This document shows positions 15,001 through 28,439 of a stretch of DNA of 64,000 nt, piece after piece. The notes beneath the pieces were generated by a model. The model was not told the origin of the DNA. It was given only the letters and a program-made list of their open reading frames with translations, and did not search any database. Origin of the DNA: Aristolochia californica (lineage: Eukaryota; Streptophyta; Magnoliopsida; Piperales; Aristolochiaceae); NCBI GenBank assembly GCA_029961685.1, contig JARWKL010000010.1:11739931-11803930 (forward strand), given 5' to 3'. Within the stretch, counting starts at the first letter, position 1. Each line of letters starts with the position of its first letter. Position numbers and translations under genes: made by a program.

Positions 15001-18000
15001 ATCAGTTACAAGTCCCTTACCTATAAAATTCTACCAGGCTTATTATTAGGGGTTGTGCTAGTGGAATTTCCAGAACATGGATAACAAAACCTTCGAGTTC
15101 ATTTTTAGTGCCTGAAATAATTTTGAAATTCTTTTTTTGCATACATGAACTCTAAAATTTTCATTTTGTTGTGCCTAATATCTTTTTTGCTTAGAGAAAA
15201 ATGGGAGGGTGAAAACTCAAGTTTGGATCTGGAAACAAATTTGAACATCCTAAATGGAAATGCACAAATGCTGAGAGAGATAGTTCCAAAATGTATCTGT
15301 GATTTTTAAGGATAGGCAAAAAGTGGGTTGTTTGGCCCTGGTAAATATCCAACCACTTGAGAATTTGATTTTTTCAACTCCATGAAATTTTTGGATCATT
15401 AGGTCCACTTGCATCCTCAGCATGTTTCTGGCATGCATATCCACCACACATAAAGCATGTTTGGATCAGTTACAAGTCCCTTTCCTATAAAATTCTACCA
15501 AGCTTATTATTAGGGGCTGTACTAGTGGAATTTCCAGAACATGGATAACAAAACCTTCGAGTTCATTTTTAGTGCCTGAAATAATGTTGAAATTTTTTTT
15601 TTGCATACATGAACTCTAAAATTTTCATTTTGTTACGCCTAATATCCTTTTTGCTTAAGAGAAAAATGGGAGGGTGAAAACTCAAGTTTGGATCTCGAAA
15701 CAAATTTGAACATCCTAAATGGAAATGCACAAATGCTGAGAGAGATAGTTCCAAAATGTATCTGTGATTTTTAAGGATAGGCAAAAAGTGGGTTGTTTGG
15801 CCCTGGTAAATATCCAACCACTTGAGAATTTGATTTTTTATAATCCATGAAATTTTTGGATCATTAGGTCCACTTGCATCCTCAACATTTTTCTGGCATG
15901 CATATCGACCACACTTAAAGCATGTTAGGATCAGTTACAAGTCTCTTTCCTATAAAATTCCACCAAGCTTATTATTAGGGGTTGTACTAGTGGAATTTCC
16001 GGAACATGCATAACAAAACCTTGGAGTTCATTTTTAGTGCCTGAAAAAATTTTGAAATTTTTTTTTCCATCTCTTAAATTTTCATTTTGTTATGCCTTAT
16101 ATCTTTTTTTTTACGAGAAAAACGGGAGAGTGAAAACTCAAGTTTGGCTCTGAAAACAAATTTGAACAACCAAAATGGAAATGCACAAATACTGAGACAG
16201 ATAGTTCCAAAAAGTATATGTGATTTTTAAGGATAGGCAAAAAGCGGGTTGTTTGGCCCTGGTAAATATCCAACTACTTGAGAATTTGATTTTTTTCTAC
16301 TCCTTGAAATTTTTGGATCTTTAGGTCAACTTGCATCGTCAACATGTTTCTGGCATGCATATCCACTAGACTTAAAGCAGGTTAGGATCAGTTACAAGTC
16401 CCTTTCCAATCAAATTCCACCAGGATTATTATTAGGTGTTGTACAAGTGGAATTTCCATAACATGGATAACAAAACCTTGGAGTTCATTTTTAGTGCCTG
16501 AAATAACTTTGAAATTTTTTTTTTTGCATACATGAACTCTATAATTTTAATTTTTGTTATGCGTTATATCTTTTTGGTTTACGAGAAAAATGGGAGAGTG
16601 AAAACTCAAGTTTGGGTCTGAAAATAAATTTGAACAACCAAAATGGAAATGCACAAATGTTGAGAGAGATAGTTCCAAAAAGTATCTGTGATTTTTAAGG
16701 ATAGGCAAAAAGTGGGTAGTTAGGCCCTGTTAAATATCCAACCACTTGAGAATTTGATTTTTTCTACTCCTTCAAATTTTTGGATCATTAGCTCCACTTG
16801 CATCCTCAACATATTTCTGGCATGCATATCCACCACACTTAAAGCATGTTAGGATCAGTTACAAGTCCCTTTCCTTTAAAATTCCACCCGGTTTATTATT
16901 AGGGGCTGTTCTAGTGGGATTTCCAGAACAAGGATAACATGATCTTGGAGTTCATTTTTAGTGCTTGAAATAATTTTGAAATTTTTTTTTTGCATAGATG
17001 AACTCTAAAATTTTCATTTTGGTATGCCTTATATCTTTTTTGTTTACGAGAAAAATGGGAGAGTGAAAACTCAAGTTTGGATCTGAAAACAAATTTGAAC
17101 TTCCAAAATGGAAATGCACAAATGCTGAGAGAGATAGTTCCAAAAAGTATTCGTCATTTTTAAGGATAGGCAAAAAGTGCGCTGTTGTGCCTAGGTAAAT
17201 ATCCAACCACTCTAGAATTTGATTTTTTCTAATCCATGAAATTTTTGGATCATTAGGTCCACTTGCATCCTCAACATGCTTCTGGCATGCTTATCGACCA
17301 CACTTAAAGTATGTTAGGATCAATTACAAGTCTCTTTCCTATAAAATTCCACCAAGCTTATTATTTGGGGCTATACTAGTGGAATTTCCAGAACATGGAT
17401 AACAAAACCTTGGAGTTCATTTTTAATGCCTGAAATAATTTTGAAATTTTGTTTTTGCATACATGAAGTCTAAAATTTTCATTTTCTTGTGCCTAATATC
17501 TTTTTTGTTTTTGAGAAAAATGGGAGAGTGAAAACTCAATTTTGGGTCTGAAAACAATTTTGAACATCGAAAATGGAAATGCACAAATGCAGAGAGAGAG
17601 AGTTCCAAAAAGTATCTATGATTTTTCAGGACAAACAAAAAGTGGGTTGTTTGGCCCTGGTAAATATCCAACCACTTGAGAATTTGATTTTTTCTTCTCC
17701 TTGAAATTTTTGGATCATTAGGTCCACTTGCATCCTCAACATGTTTCTGGGATGCATATCCACCACACATAAAGCATGTTTGGATCAGTTACAAGTCCCT
17801 TTCCTATAAAATTCTACCAGGGTTATTATTAGGGGTTGTACTAGTGGAATTTCCAGAACATGGATAACAAAACCTTCGAGTTCATTTTTAGTGCCTGAAA
17901 TAATTTAAAATTTTTTTTTTTGCATACATGAACTCTAAAATTTTCATTTTGTTATGCCTAATATCTTTTTTGCTTAAGAGAAAAATGGGAGGGTGAAAAC

Positions 18001-19700
18001 TCTAGTTTGGATCTGGAAACAAATTTGAACATCCTAAATGGAAATGCACAAATGCTAAGAGAGATAGTTCCAAAATGTATCTGTGATTTTTAAGGATAGA
18101 CAAAAAGTGGGATATTTGGTCCTGGTAAATATCCAACCACTTGAGAATTTGATTTTTTCTAATCCATAAAAATTTTGGATCATTAGGTCCACTTGCATCC
18201 TCAACATTTTTCTGGCATACATATCCACCACACGTAAAGCACGTTAGGATCAGTTACAAGTCTTTTTCCTATAAAATTGCACCAAGCTTATTATTAGGGG
18301 TTGTACTAGTGGAATTTCCGGAACATGGATAACAAAACCTTGGAGTTCATTTTTATTGCCTGAAAAAATTTTGAAATTTTTTTTTGCATACTTGAACTCT
18401 AAAATTTTCATTTTGTTATGCCTTATATCTTTTTTTTTTACGAGAAAAATGGGAGAGTGAAAACTCAAGTTTGGCTCTGAAATCAAATTTGAACAACCAA
18501 AATGGAAATGCACAAATGCTGAGAGAGATAGTTCCAAAAAGTATATGTGATTTTTAAGGATAGGCAAAAAGCGGGTTGTTTGGCCCTGGTAAATATCCAA
18601 CCACTTGAGAATTTGATTTTTTTCTACTCCTTGAAATTTTTGGATCTTTAGGTCAACTTGCATCGTCCACATGTTTCTGGCATGGATATCCACCAGACTT
18701 AAAGCATGTTAGGATCAGTTACAAGTCCATTTCCTATCAAATTCCACCAGGATAATTATTAGGGTTGTACAAGTGGAATTTCCAGAACATGGATAACAAA
18801 ACCATGGAGTTCATTTTAAGTGCCTGAAATAACTTTGAAATTTTTTTTTTTGCATACATGAACTCTAAAATTTTTATTTTTGTTATGCCTTATATCTTTT
18901 TTGTTTACGAGAAAAATGGGAGAGTGAAAACTCAAGTTTGGGTCTGAAAATAAATTTGAACATCCAAAATGGAAATGCACAAATGTTGAGAGAGATAGTT
19001 CCGAAAAGTATCTGTGATTTTTAAGGATAGGCAAAAAGTGGGTTGTTAGGCCCTGTTAAATATCCAACCACTTGAGAATTTGATTTTTTCTACTCCTTGA
19101 AATTTTTGGATCATTAGCTCCACTTGCATCCTCAACATATTTCTGGCATGCATATCCACCACACTTAAAGCATGTTAGGATCAGTTACAAGTCCCTTTCC
19201 TATCAAATTCCACCAGGCTTATTATTAGGGGTTGTTCTAGTGGAATTTCCAGAACATAGATAACAAAACCTTGGATTTCATTTTCAGTGCTTGAAATTAT
19301 TTTGAAATTTTATTTTTGCATAGATGAACTCTAAAATTTTCATTTTGGTATGCCTTATATCTTTTTTGTTTACGAGAAAAATGGGAGAGTGAAAACTCAA
19401 GTTTGGATCTGAAAACAAATTGGAACTTCCAAAATGGAAATGCACAAATGCTGAGAGAGATAGTTCTAAAAAGTATTTGTGATTTTTAAGGATAGGCAAA
19501 AAGTGGGTTGTTTGGCCCTGGTAAATATCCAACCACTCTAGAATTTGATTTTTTCTAATCCATGAAATTTTTGGATCATTAGGTCCACTTGCATCCTCAA
19601 CTTGCTTCTGGCATGCTTATCCACCACACTTAAAGTATGTTAGGATCAGTTACAAGTCTTTTTCCTATAAAATTCCACCAAGCTTATTATTTGGGGCTAT
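9021..19700. repeat. Higher-order satellite region with 8-, 10- and 5-monomer spacing
   Basis: A rare variant, TATTTGGGGCTATACTAG in place of the usual TATTAGGGGCTGTACTAG, starts at 9021, 12,741, 17,362 and 19,688. The intervals are 3720, 4621 and 2326 bp, close to 8, 10 and 5 monomers. Neighbouring variants, such as CTGGCATGCTTATC about 75 bp before the marker, travel with it. Multi-monomer blocks were therefore duplicated as units. Confidence 0.8.
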
Positions 19701-21639
19701 ACTAGTGGAATTTCCAGAACATGGATAACAAAACCTTGGAGTTTATTTTTAATACCTGAAATAATTTTGAATTTTTTTTTTTGCATACATGAAGTCTAAA
19801 ATTTTCATTTTCTTATGCCTTTTATCTTTTTTGTTTTCGAGAAAAATGGGAGAGTGAAAACTCAATTTTGGGTCAGAAAACAATTTTGAACATCCAAAAT
19901 GGAAATGGACAAAAGCTGAGAGAGTAGTTCCAAAAAGTATCAGTGATTTTTAAGGATAGGCAAAAACTGGGTTGTTTGGCCCTGGTAAATATCCAACCAA
20001 TTGAGAATTTAATTTTTTCTACTCCTTGAAAATTTTATATCGTTAGGTCCACTTGCAACCTCAACATGTTTTTGGCATGCATATCCATCACATATAAACC
20101 ACGTTAGGATCAGTTACAAGTCCCTTTGCTATAAAATTCCACCAGGCTTATTATTAGGCGTTGTACTAGTGGAATTTCGAGAACATGGATAACAAAACCT
20201 TGGAGTTCTTTTTTAGTGCCTGAAATAATTTTTAATTTTTTTTTTTGCATACATGAACTCTAAAATTTTCATTTAGATATGCCTTATATCTTTTTTGTTT
20301 TCAAGAAAAATGATAGAGTGAAAACTCAATTTTGGGTTTGAAAACAATTTTGAACATCCAAAATGGAAATGCACAAGTGCGGAGAGAGATTGTGGCAAAA
20401 AGTATCTGTGATTTTCAAGGATAGGCAAAAAGTGGGTTGTTTGGCCCTGTTAAATATCCAACCACTTGAGAATTTGATTTTTTCTACTCCTTGAAAATTT
20501 TGGATCATTAGCTCCACTTGCATCCTCAACATGTTTATGGCGTGCATATCCACCACACTTAAAGCATATTAGGATCAGTTACAAGTCCCTTTCCTATAAA
20601 ATTCCACCAAGCTTATTATTAGGCGTTGTACTAGTGGAATTTCCAAAACATGGATAACAAAACTTTGGAGTTCATTTTTAGTGCCTGAAATAGTTTTGAA
20701 TTTTTTTTTTTTGCATACATGAACTCTAAAATTTTCATTTTTCAATGCCTTATATCTTTTTTGATTACAAGAAAAATGGGAGAGTGAAAACTCAAGTTTG
20801 GATCGGAAAACAAATTTGAAAATTCAAAATGGAAATGCACAAATGCTGAGAGAGATAGTTCCAAAAAGTATCTGTGATTTTTAATGATAGGCAAAAACTG
20901 GGTTGTTTGGCCTTGGTAAATTTCCAACCAATTGAGAATTTAATTTTTTCTACTCCTTGAAATTTTTGTATCATTAGGTCCACTTGCATCCCGAACATGT
21001 TTCTGGCATGCATATCCATCACATATAAGCCACATTAGGATCAGGTACAAGTCCCTTTCCTATAAAATTCCACCAGGCTTATTATTAGGCATTGTACTAG
21101 TGGAATTTCGAGAACATGGATAACAAAACCTTGGAGTTCATTTTTAGTGCCTGCAATAATTTTGAAATTTTTTTTGTTGCATACATGAACTCTAAAATTT
21201 TCATTTTGTTGTGCCTAATATCTTTTTTATTTACGAGAAAAAGGGAGAGTGAAAACTCAAGTTTGGATCTGAAAACAAATTTGAACAACCTAAATGGAAA
21301 TGCACAAATGCTGAGAGAGATAGTTCCGAAAAGTATCTGTGATTTTTAAGGAAAGGCAAAAGTGGGTTGTTTGGCCCTGGTAAATATCCAACCACTTGAG
21401 AATTTGATTTTTTCTAATCCATGAAATTTTTGGATCATTAGGTGAACTTGCATCCTCAACATGTTTTTGGCATGCATATCCATCACACTTAAAGCACGTT
21501 AGGATCAGTTACAAGTCCCTTTCCTTTAAAATTCTACCAGGCTTATTATTAGGCGCTGTACTAGTGGAATTTCCGGAACATAGATAACAAATCATTTGAG
21601 TTCATTTTTAGTGCCTGAAATAATTTTGAAATTTTTTTT

Positions 21640-24430
21640 ACAAGAAAAATTGGAGAGTGAAAACTCAGGTTTGGATCTGAAAAAAAATTTGAACATCCAA
21701 CATGGAAATGCACAAATGCTGAGAAAGATCGTTCCAAAAACTATCTTTGATTTTTAAAGATAGGTAAAAAGTGGGTTGTTTGGCCCCAGTAAATATCCAA
21801 CCACTTGAGAATTTGATTTTTTCTACTCCTTGAAATTTTTGGATCATTAGGTCCACTTGCATCCTCAACATGTTTCTGGCATGCATATCCACCACACTTA
21901 AAGCATGTTAGGATCAGTTACAAGTCTCTTTCCTATAAAATTCCACCAAGCTTGTTATTAGGGGTAGTACTAGTGGATTTCCAGAACATGGATAACAAAA
22001 CCTTGGAGTTTATTTTTAGTGCCTGAAATAATTTTGAAATTTTTTTTTAGCATACATGAACTCTAAATTTTTCATTTTGGTATGCCTTATATCTTTTTTG
22101 TTTAGGAGAAAAATAGGAGAGTGAAAACTCAAGTTTGGATCTGAAAACAAATTTGAACATCCACAATGGAAATGCACAAATGCTGAGAGAGATAGTACCA
22201 AAAAGTATCTGTGATTTTTAAGAATAGGCAAAAAGTGGGTTGTTTGTCCCAAGTAAATATCCAACCACTTGAGAATTTGATTTTTTCTACTCCTTGAAAT
22301 TTTTGGATCATGAGGTCCACTTATATCCTCAACATGTTTCTGGCATGCATATCCACCACACTTAAAGCATGTTAGGATCAGTTACAAGTCATTTCCTATA
22401 AAATTCCACCAGGCTTATTATTAGGGGATGTACTAGTGGATTTTCCAGAACATGGATAACAAAACCTTGGAGTTCATTTTTGGTGCCTGAAATAATTTTG
22501 ATATTTTTTTTTGCATACATGAACTCTAAAATTTTCATTTTGTTATGCCTAAAATCACTTTTGTTTATGAGAAAAATGGGAGAGTGAAAACTCAAGTTTG
22601 GATCTGAAAACAAATTTGAACATCCAAAATGGAAATGCGCAAATGCAGAGAGTGATAGTTCCAAAAAGTATCTGTGATTTTTAAGGATAGAGAAAAAGTG
22701 GGTTGTTTGGCCCTGGTAAATATCCAACCACTTGAGAATTAGATTTTTTCTACTCCATGAAATTTTTGGATCATTAGGTCCACTTCCATCCTCAACATAT
22801 TTCTGGCATGCATATCCACCACACTTAAAGCATGTTAGGATAGGTTACAAGTCCCTTTCCTATCAAATTCCACCAGGATTATTATTAGGGGCTGTACAAG
22901 TGGAATTTCCAGAACATGGATAACAAAACCTTGGAGTTCATTTTTAGAGCCTGAAGTAATTTTGAATTTTTTTTTTCATACATGAACTCTAAAATTGTCA
23001 TATTTTTTTCTTTAAATCTTTTTTGTTAACAAGAAAAATGGGATAGTGAAAACTCAGGTTTGGATCTGAAAAAAAATTTGAACATCCATCATGGAAATGC
23101 ACAAATGCTGAGAAAGATCGTTCCAAAAACTATCTGTGATTTTTAAAGATAGGTAAAAAGTGGGTTGTTTGGCCCTAGTAAATATCCAACCACTTGAGAA
23201 TTTGATTTTTTCTACTCCTTGAAATTTTTGGATCATTAGGTCCACTTGCATCCTCAACATGTTTCTGGCATGCATATCCACCACACTTAAAGCATGTTAG
23301 GATCAGTTACAAAGCTCTTTCCTATAAAATTCCACCAAGCTTGTTATTAGGGGTAGTACTAGTGGATTTCCAGAACATGGATAACAAAACCTTGGAGTTT
23401 ATTTTTAGTGCCTGAAATAATTTCAAAATTTTTTTTTAGCATACATGAACTCTAAATTTTTCATTTTGGTATGCCTTATATCTTTTTTGTTTAGGAGAAA
23501 AATAGGAGAGTGAAAACTCAAGTTTGGATCTGAAAACAAATTTGAACATCCACAATGGAAATGCACAAATGCTGAGAGAGATAGTTCCAAAAAGTATCTG
23601 TGATTTTTAAGGATAGGCAAAAAGTGGGTTGCTTGGCCCAGGTAAATATCCAACCACTTGAGAATTTGATTTTTTCTTCTCCTTGAAATTTTTGGATCAT
23701 GAGGTCTACTTATATCCTCAACATGTTTCTGGCATACATATCCACCACACTTAAAGCATGTTAGGATCAGTTACAAGTCCCTTTCCTATAAAATTCCACC
23801 AGGCTTATTATTAAGGGATGTACTAGTGGATTTTCCAGAACATGGATAACAAAACCTTGGAGTTCATTTTTGGTGCCTGAAATAATTTTGATATTTTTTT
23901 TTGCATACATGAAATCTAAAATTTTTATTTTGTTATGCCTAAAATCACTTTTGTTTATGAGAAAAATGGGAGAGTGAAAACTCAAGTTTGGATCTGAAAA
24001 CAAATTTGAACATCCAAAATGGAAATGCGCAAATGCAGAGAGTGATAGTTCCAAAAAGTATCTGTGATTTTTAAGGATAGAGAAAAAGTGGGTTGTTTGG
24101 CCCTGGTAAATATCCAACCACTTGAGAATTAGATTTTTTCTACTCCATGAAATTTTTGGATCATTAGGTCCACTTGCATCCTCAACATATTTCTGGCATG
24201 CATATCCACCACACTTAAAGCATGTTAGGATAGGTTACAAGTCCCTTTCCTATCAAATTCCACCAGGATTATTATTAGGGGCAGTACAAGTGGAATTTCC
24301 AGAACATGGATAACAAAACCTTGGAGTTCATTTTTAGTGCCTGAAATAACTTTGAAATTTTTTTTTTGCATACATGAACTCTAAAATTTTAGTTTTTGTT
24401 ATGGATTATATCTTTTTTGTTTACGAGAAA
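21640..24430. repeat. Recent tandem duplication of a three-monomer block
   Basis: Two consecutive blocks of about 1390 bp (three monomers) are far more alike than neighbouring monomers are. Private variants recur at this offset, for example CTAAAATCACTTTTG near 22,548 and 23,938, and the GAATTAGATTTTTTC variant near 22,735 and 24,125. It is probably one of the youngest duplications in the array. Confidence 0.8.
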
Positions 24431-27400
24431 AATGGGAAACTGAAAGCTCAAGTTTGGGTCTGAAAAAAATTTGAACATCCAAAATGGAAATGCACAAATG
24501 CTGAGAGAGATAGTTCCAAAAAGTATCTGTGATTTTTAAAGATAGGCAAAAAGTGGGTTGTTAGGCCCTGTTAAATATCCAACCACTTGAGAATTATATT
24601 TTTTCTACTCCTTGAAATTTTTGAATCATTAGGTCCACTTGCATCCTCAACATGTTTCATGCATGCATATCTACCACACTTAAAGCATGTTAGGATTAAT
24701 TACAAGTCCCTTTCCTATAAAATTCTACCAGGCTTATTATTAGGGGTTGTACTACTTGAATTTCCATAACATGGATAACAAAACCTTGGAGTTCATTTTT
24801 AGTGCCTGAAATAATTTTGAAATTTTTTTTTTGCATACATGAACTCTAAAATTTTCATTTTGTTATGCCTTATATCTTTTTTGTTTTCGAGGAAAAAGGG
24901 AGAGTGAAAACTCCAGTTAGGATCTGAAAAAAAAATCTGAACATACAAAATGGAAATGTACAAATGCTGAGAGAGATAGTTCCAAAAAGTATCAGTGATT
25001 TTTAAGGATAGGCGAAAACTGGGTTGTTTGGCCCTGGTAAATATCCAACCAATTGAGAAATTAATATTTTCTACTCCTTGAAATTTTTGGATCATTAGGT
25101 CCACTTGCATCCTCAACATGTTTCTGGCATGCATATCCATCACATATAAAGCACGTTAGGATCAGTTACAAGTCCCTTTCCTATAAAATTCTACCAGGCT
25201 TATTATTAGTCGTTGTACAAGTGGAATTTCGCGAACATGGATAACAAAACCATGGAGTTCATTTTTGGTACCTGAAATAATTTTGAAATTTTCTTTTTGC
25301 ATACATGAACTCTGAAAATTTCATTTTGTTATGCCTTATATCTATTTTGTTTACGAGAAAAATTGGAGAGTGAAAACTCAAGTTTTGATCTGAAAACATA
25401 TTTGAATATCCAAAATGGAAATGCACAAATTCTGAGAGAGATAGTTCCAAAAAGTATCTGTGATTTTTAAGGATAGGCAAAAAGTGGGTTGTTTGGCCCT
25501 GGTAAATATCCAACCACTTGAGAATTTGATTTTTTCTAATCCATGAAATTTTTGGATCATTAGGTGAACTTGCATCCTCAACATGTTTTTGGCATGCATA
25601 TCCATCACACTTAAAGCACGTTAGGATCAGTTACAAGTCCCTTTCCTTTAAAATTCTACCAGGCTTATTATTAGGCGCTGTACTAGTGGAATTTCCGGAA
25701 CATAGATAACAAATCATTTGAGTTCATTTTTAGTGCCTGAAATAATTTTGAAATTTTTTTTACAAGAAAAATTGGAGAGTGAAAACTCAGGTTTGGATCT
25801 GAAAAAAAATTTGAACATCCAACATGGAAATGCACAAATGCTGAGAAAGATCGTTCCAAAAACTATCTTTGATTTTTAAAGATAGGTAAAAAGTGGGTTG
25901 TTTGGCCCTGGTAATTATCCAACCACTTGAGAATTTGATTTTTTCTAATCCATGAAATTTTCTGATCATTAGGTCCACTTGCATCCTCAACATGTTTCTG
26001 GCACGCATATGCAACACACTTAAAGCATGCGAGGATCAGTTACAAGTCCCTTTCCTATAAAATTCCACCAAGCTTATTATTAGGGGTTGTACAAGTGGAA
26101 TTTCCAGAACATGGAAAACAAAACCTTGGATTTCATTTTTAGCGCCTGAAATAATTTTGAAATATTTTTTTTGCATACATGAACTCTAAAATTGTCATAT
26201 TTTTATGCATTATATATTTTTTGTTTACGAGAAAAATGGGAGTGTGAAAACTCAAGTTTGGATCTGAAAACAAATTTGAAAATCCCAAATGGACATGCAC
26301 AAATGCTGAGAGAGATAGTTCCAAAAAGTATCTGTGATTTTTATGGATAGGAAAAAAATGGGTTGTTTGGCCCAGGTAAATATCCAGGCACTTGAGAATT
26401 CAATTTTTTCTACTCCACTAAAGTTTTTGATCATTAGGTCCACTTGCATCATCTACATGTTTCTTGCATGCATATCCGCCACACTTAAAGCATGTTAGGA
26501 TCAGTTACAAGTCCCTTTCCTATAAAATTCCACCAAGCTTATTATTAGGGGCTGTACTAGTGGAATTTCCAGAACATGGATAACAAAACCTTGGAGTTCA
26601 TTTTTAGTGAGTGAAATAATTTAAAATTTTTTTTTGCATACATGAACTCTAAAACTTTCATTTTGTTATGCCTTACATCTTTTTTGTATACGAGAAAAAT
26701 GGGGGAGTGAAAACTCAAGTTTGGATCTGAAAACAAATTTGAACATCCAAAATGGAAATGCACAAATGCTGAGAGAGATAGTTCCAAAAAGTATCTGTGA
26801 TTTTTAAGGATAGGCAAAATGTGGGTTGTTTGGCTCTGGTAAAATATCCAACCACTTGAGAATTTGATTATTTCTACTCCTTGAAATTTTTGGATCGTTC
26901 GGTCTACTTGCATCCTCAACATGTTCCTTGCATGCATATCCACCACTTATTGGGGTCCACTTAAAGGATGTTAGGATCTGTTACAAGTCATTTTCCTATA
27001 AAATTCCACCAGGCTTATTATTTAGGGGTTGTACTAGTGGAATTTCCAGAACATGGATAACAAAACCTTAGAGTTCATTTTTTGTGCCTGAAAAAATTTT
27101 GAAATTTTCTTTTTTTGCAAACATGAACTCTAAAATTTTCATTTTGTTATGCTTTATATCTTTTTTGTTTACGAGAATAATGGGAGAGTGAAAACTCATG
27201 TTTGGATCTGAAATCAAATTTGAACACCCAAAATGGAAATGTACAAATGCTAAGAGAGATAGTTCCAAAAAAGTATCTGTGATTTTTAAGGATAGGCAAA
27301 AAGTTGGTTGTTTGGCCCTGGTAAATATCCAACCACTTGAGAATTTGATTTTTTATAGTCCTTGAAATTTTCTGATCATTAGGTCCACTTGCATCCTCAA

Positions 27401-28439
27401 CTTGTTTCTGACATGCATATCCACCACTTATTAGGGTCCACTTAAAGCATGTTAGGATCTGTTACATGTACCTTTCCTATAAAATTCCACCAGACTTATT
27501 ATTAGGGGTTGTACTAGTGGAATTTCCATAACATGGATAACAAAACCTTCGAGTTCGTTTTTAGTGCCTGAAATAATTTTGAAATTTTTGTTTTGCTTAC
27601 ATGAACTCTAAAATTTTCATGTTGTTATGCCTTATATATTTTTTGTTTCGGAGAAAAATGGGAGAGTGAAAACTCAACTTTGGATCTGAAAACAATTTTG
27701 AACATCCAAAATGGAAATGCACAAATGCTAAGAGAGATAGTTCCAAAAAGTATCTGTGATTTTTAAGGATAGGGAAAATGTGGGTTGTTTGGCCCTGGTA
27801 AATATCCAACCACTTGATAATTTGATTTTTTCTACTCTTTGAAATTTTTGGATCATTATGTCCACTTGCATCCTCAACATGTTTCTGGCATGCATATCCA
27901 CCACACTTAAAGCATGTTATGATCAGTTACAAGTCCCTTTCCTCTAAATTCCACCAGGCTTATTATTAGGGGCTGTACAAGTGGAATTTCCAAAACATGG
28001 ATAACAAAACCTTGGAGTTCATTTTTAGAGCCTGAAATAATTTTGAAATTCTTTTTTTGCATACAAGACCTCTAAAATTGTCATATTTTTTGCGTTATAT
28101 CTTTTTTGTTTACGAGAAAAATGGGAGAGTGAAAACTATAGTTTGGATCTGGAAAAAAATTTGAACATCCAAAATGGAAATGCACAAATGCAGAGAAACA
28201 TTGTTCCAAAAAGTATCTGTGATTTTTAAGGATAGGTAAAAAGTGGGTTGTTTCGCCCTGGTAATTATCCAACCACTTGAGAATTTTATTTTTTCTACTC
28301 CTTGAAATTTTTGGATCATTAGGCCCACTTGCATCCTCAACACGTTTCTGGCATGCATATCCACCAATCTTAAAGCAAGTTAGGTTCAGTTACAAGTCCG
28401 TTTCTTTTAAACTTCCACTAGGCTTATTATTAGGGGCTG

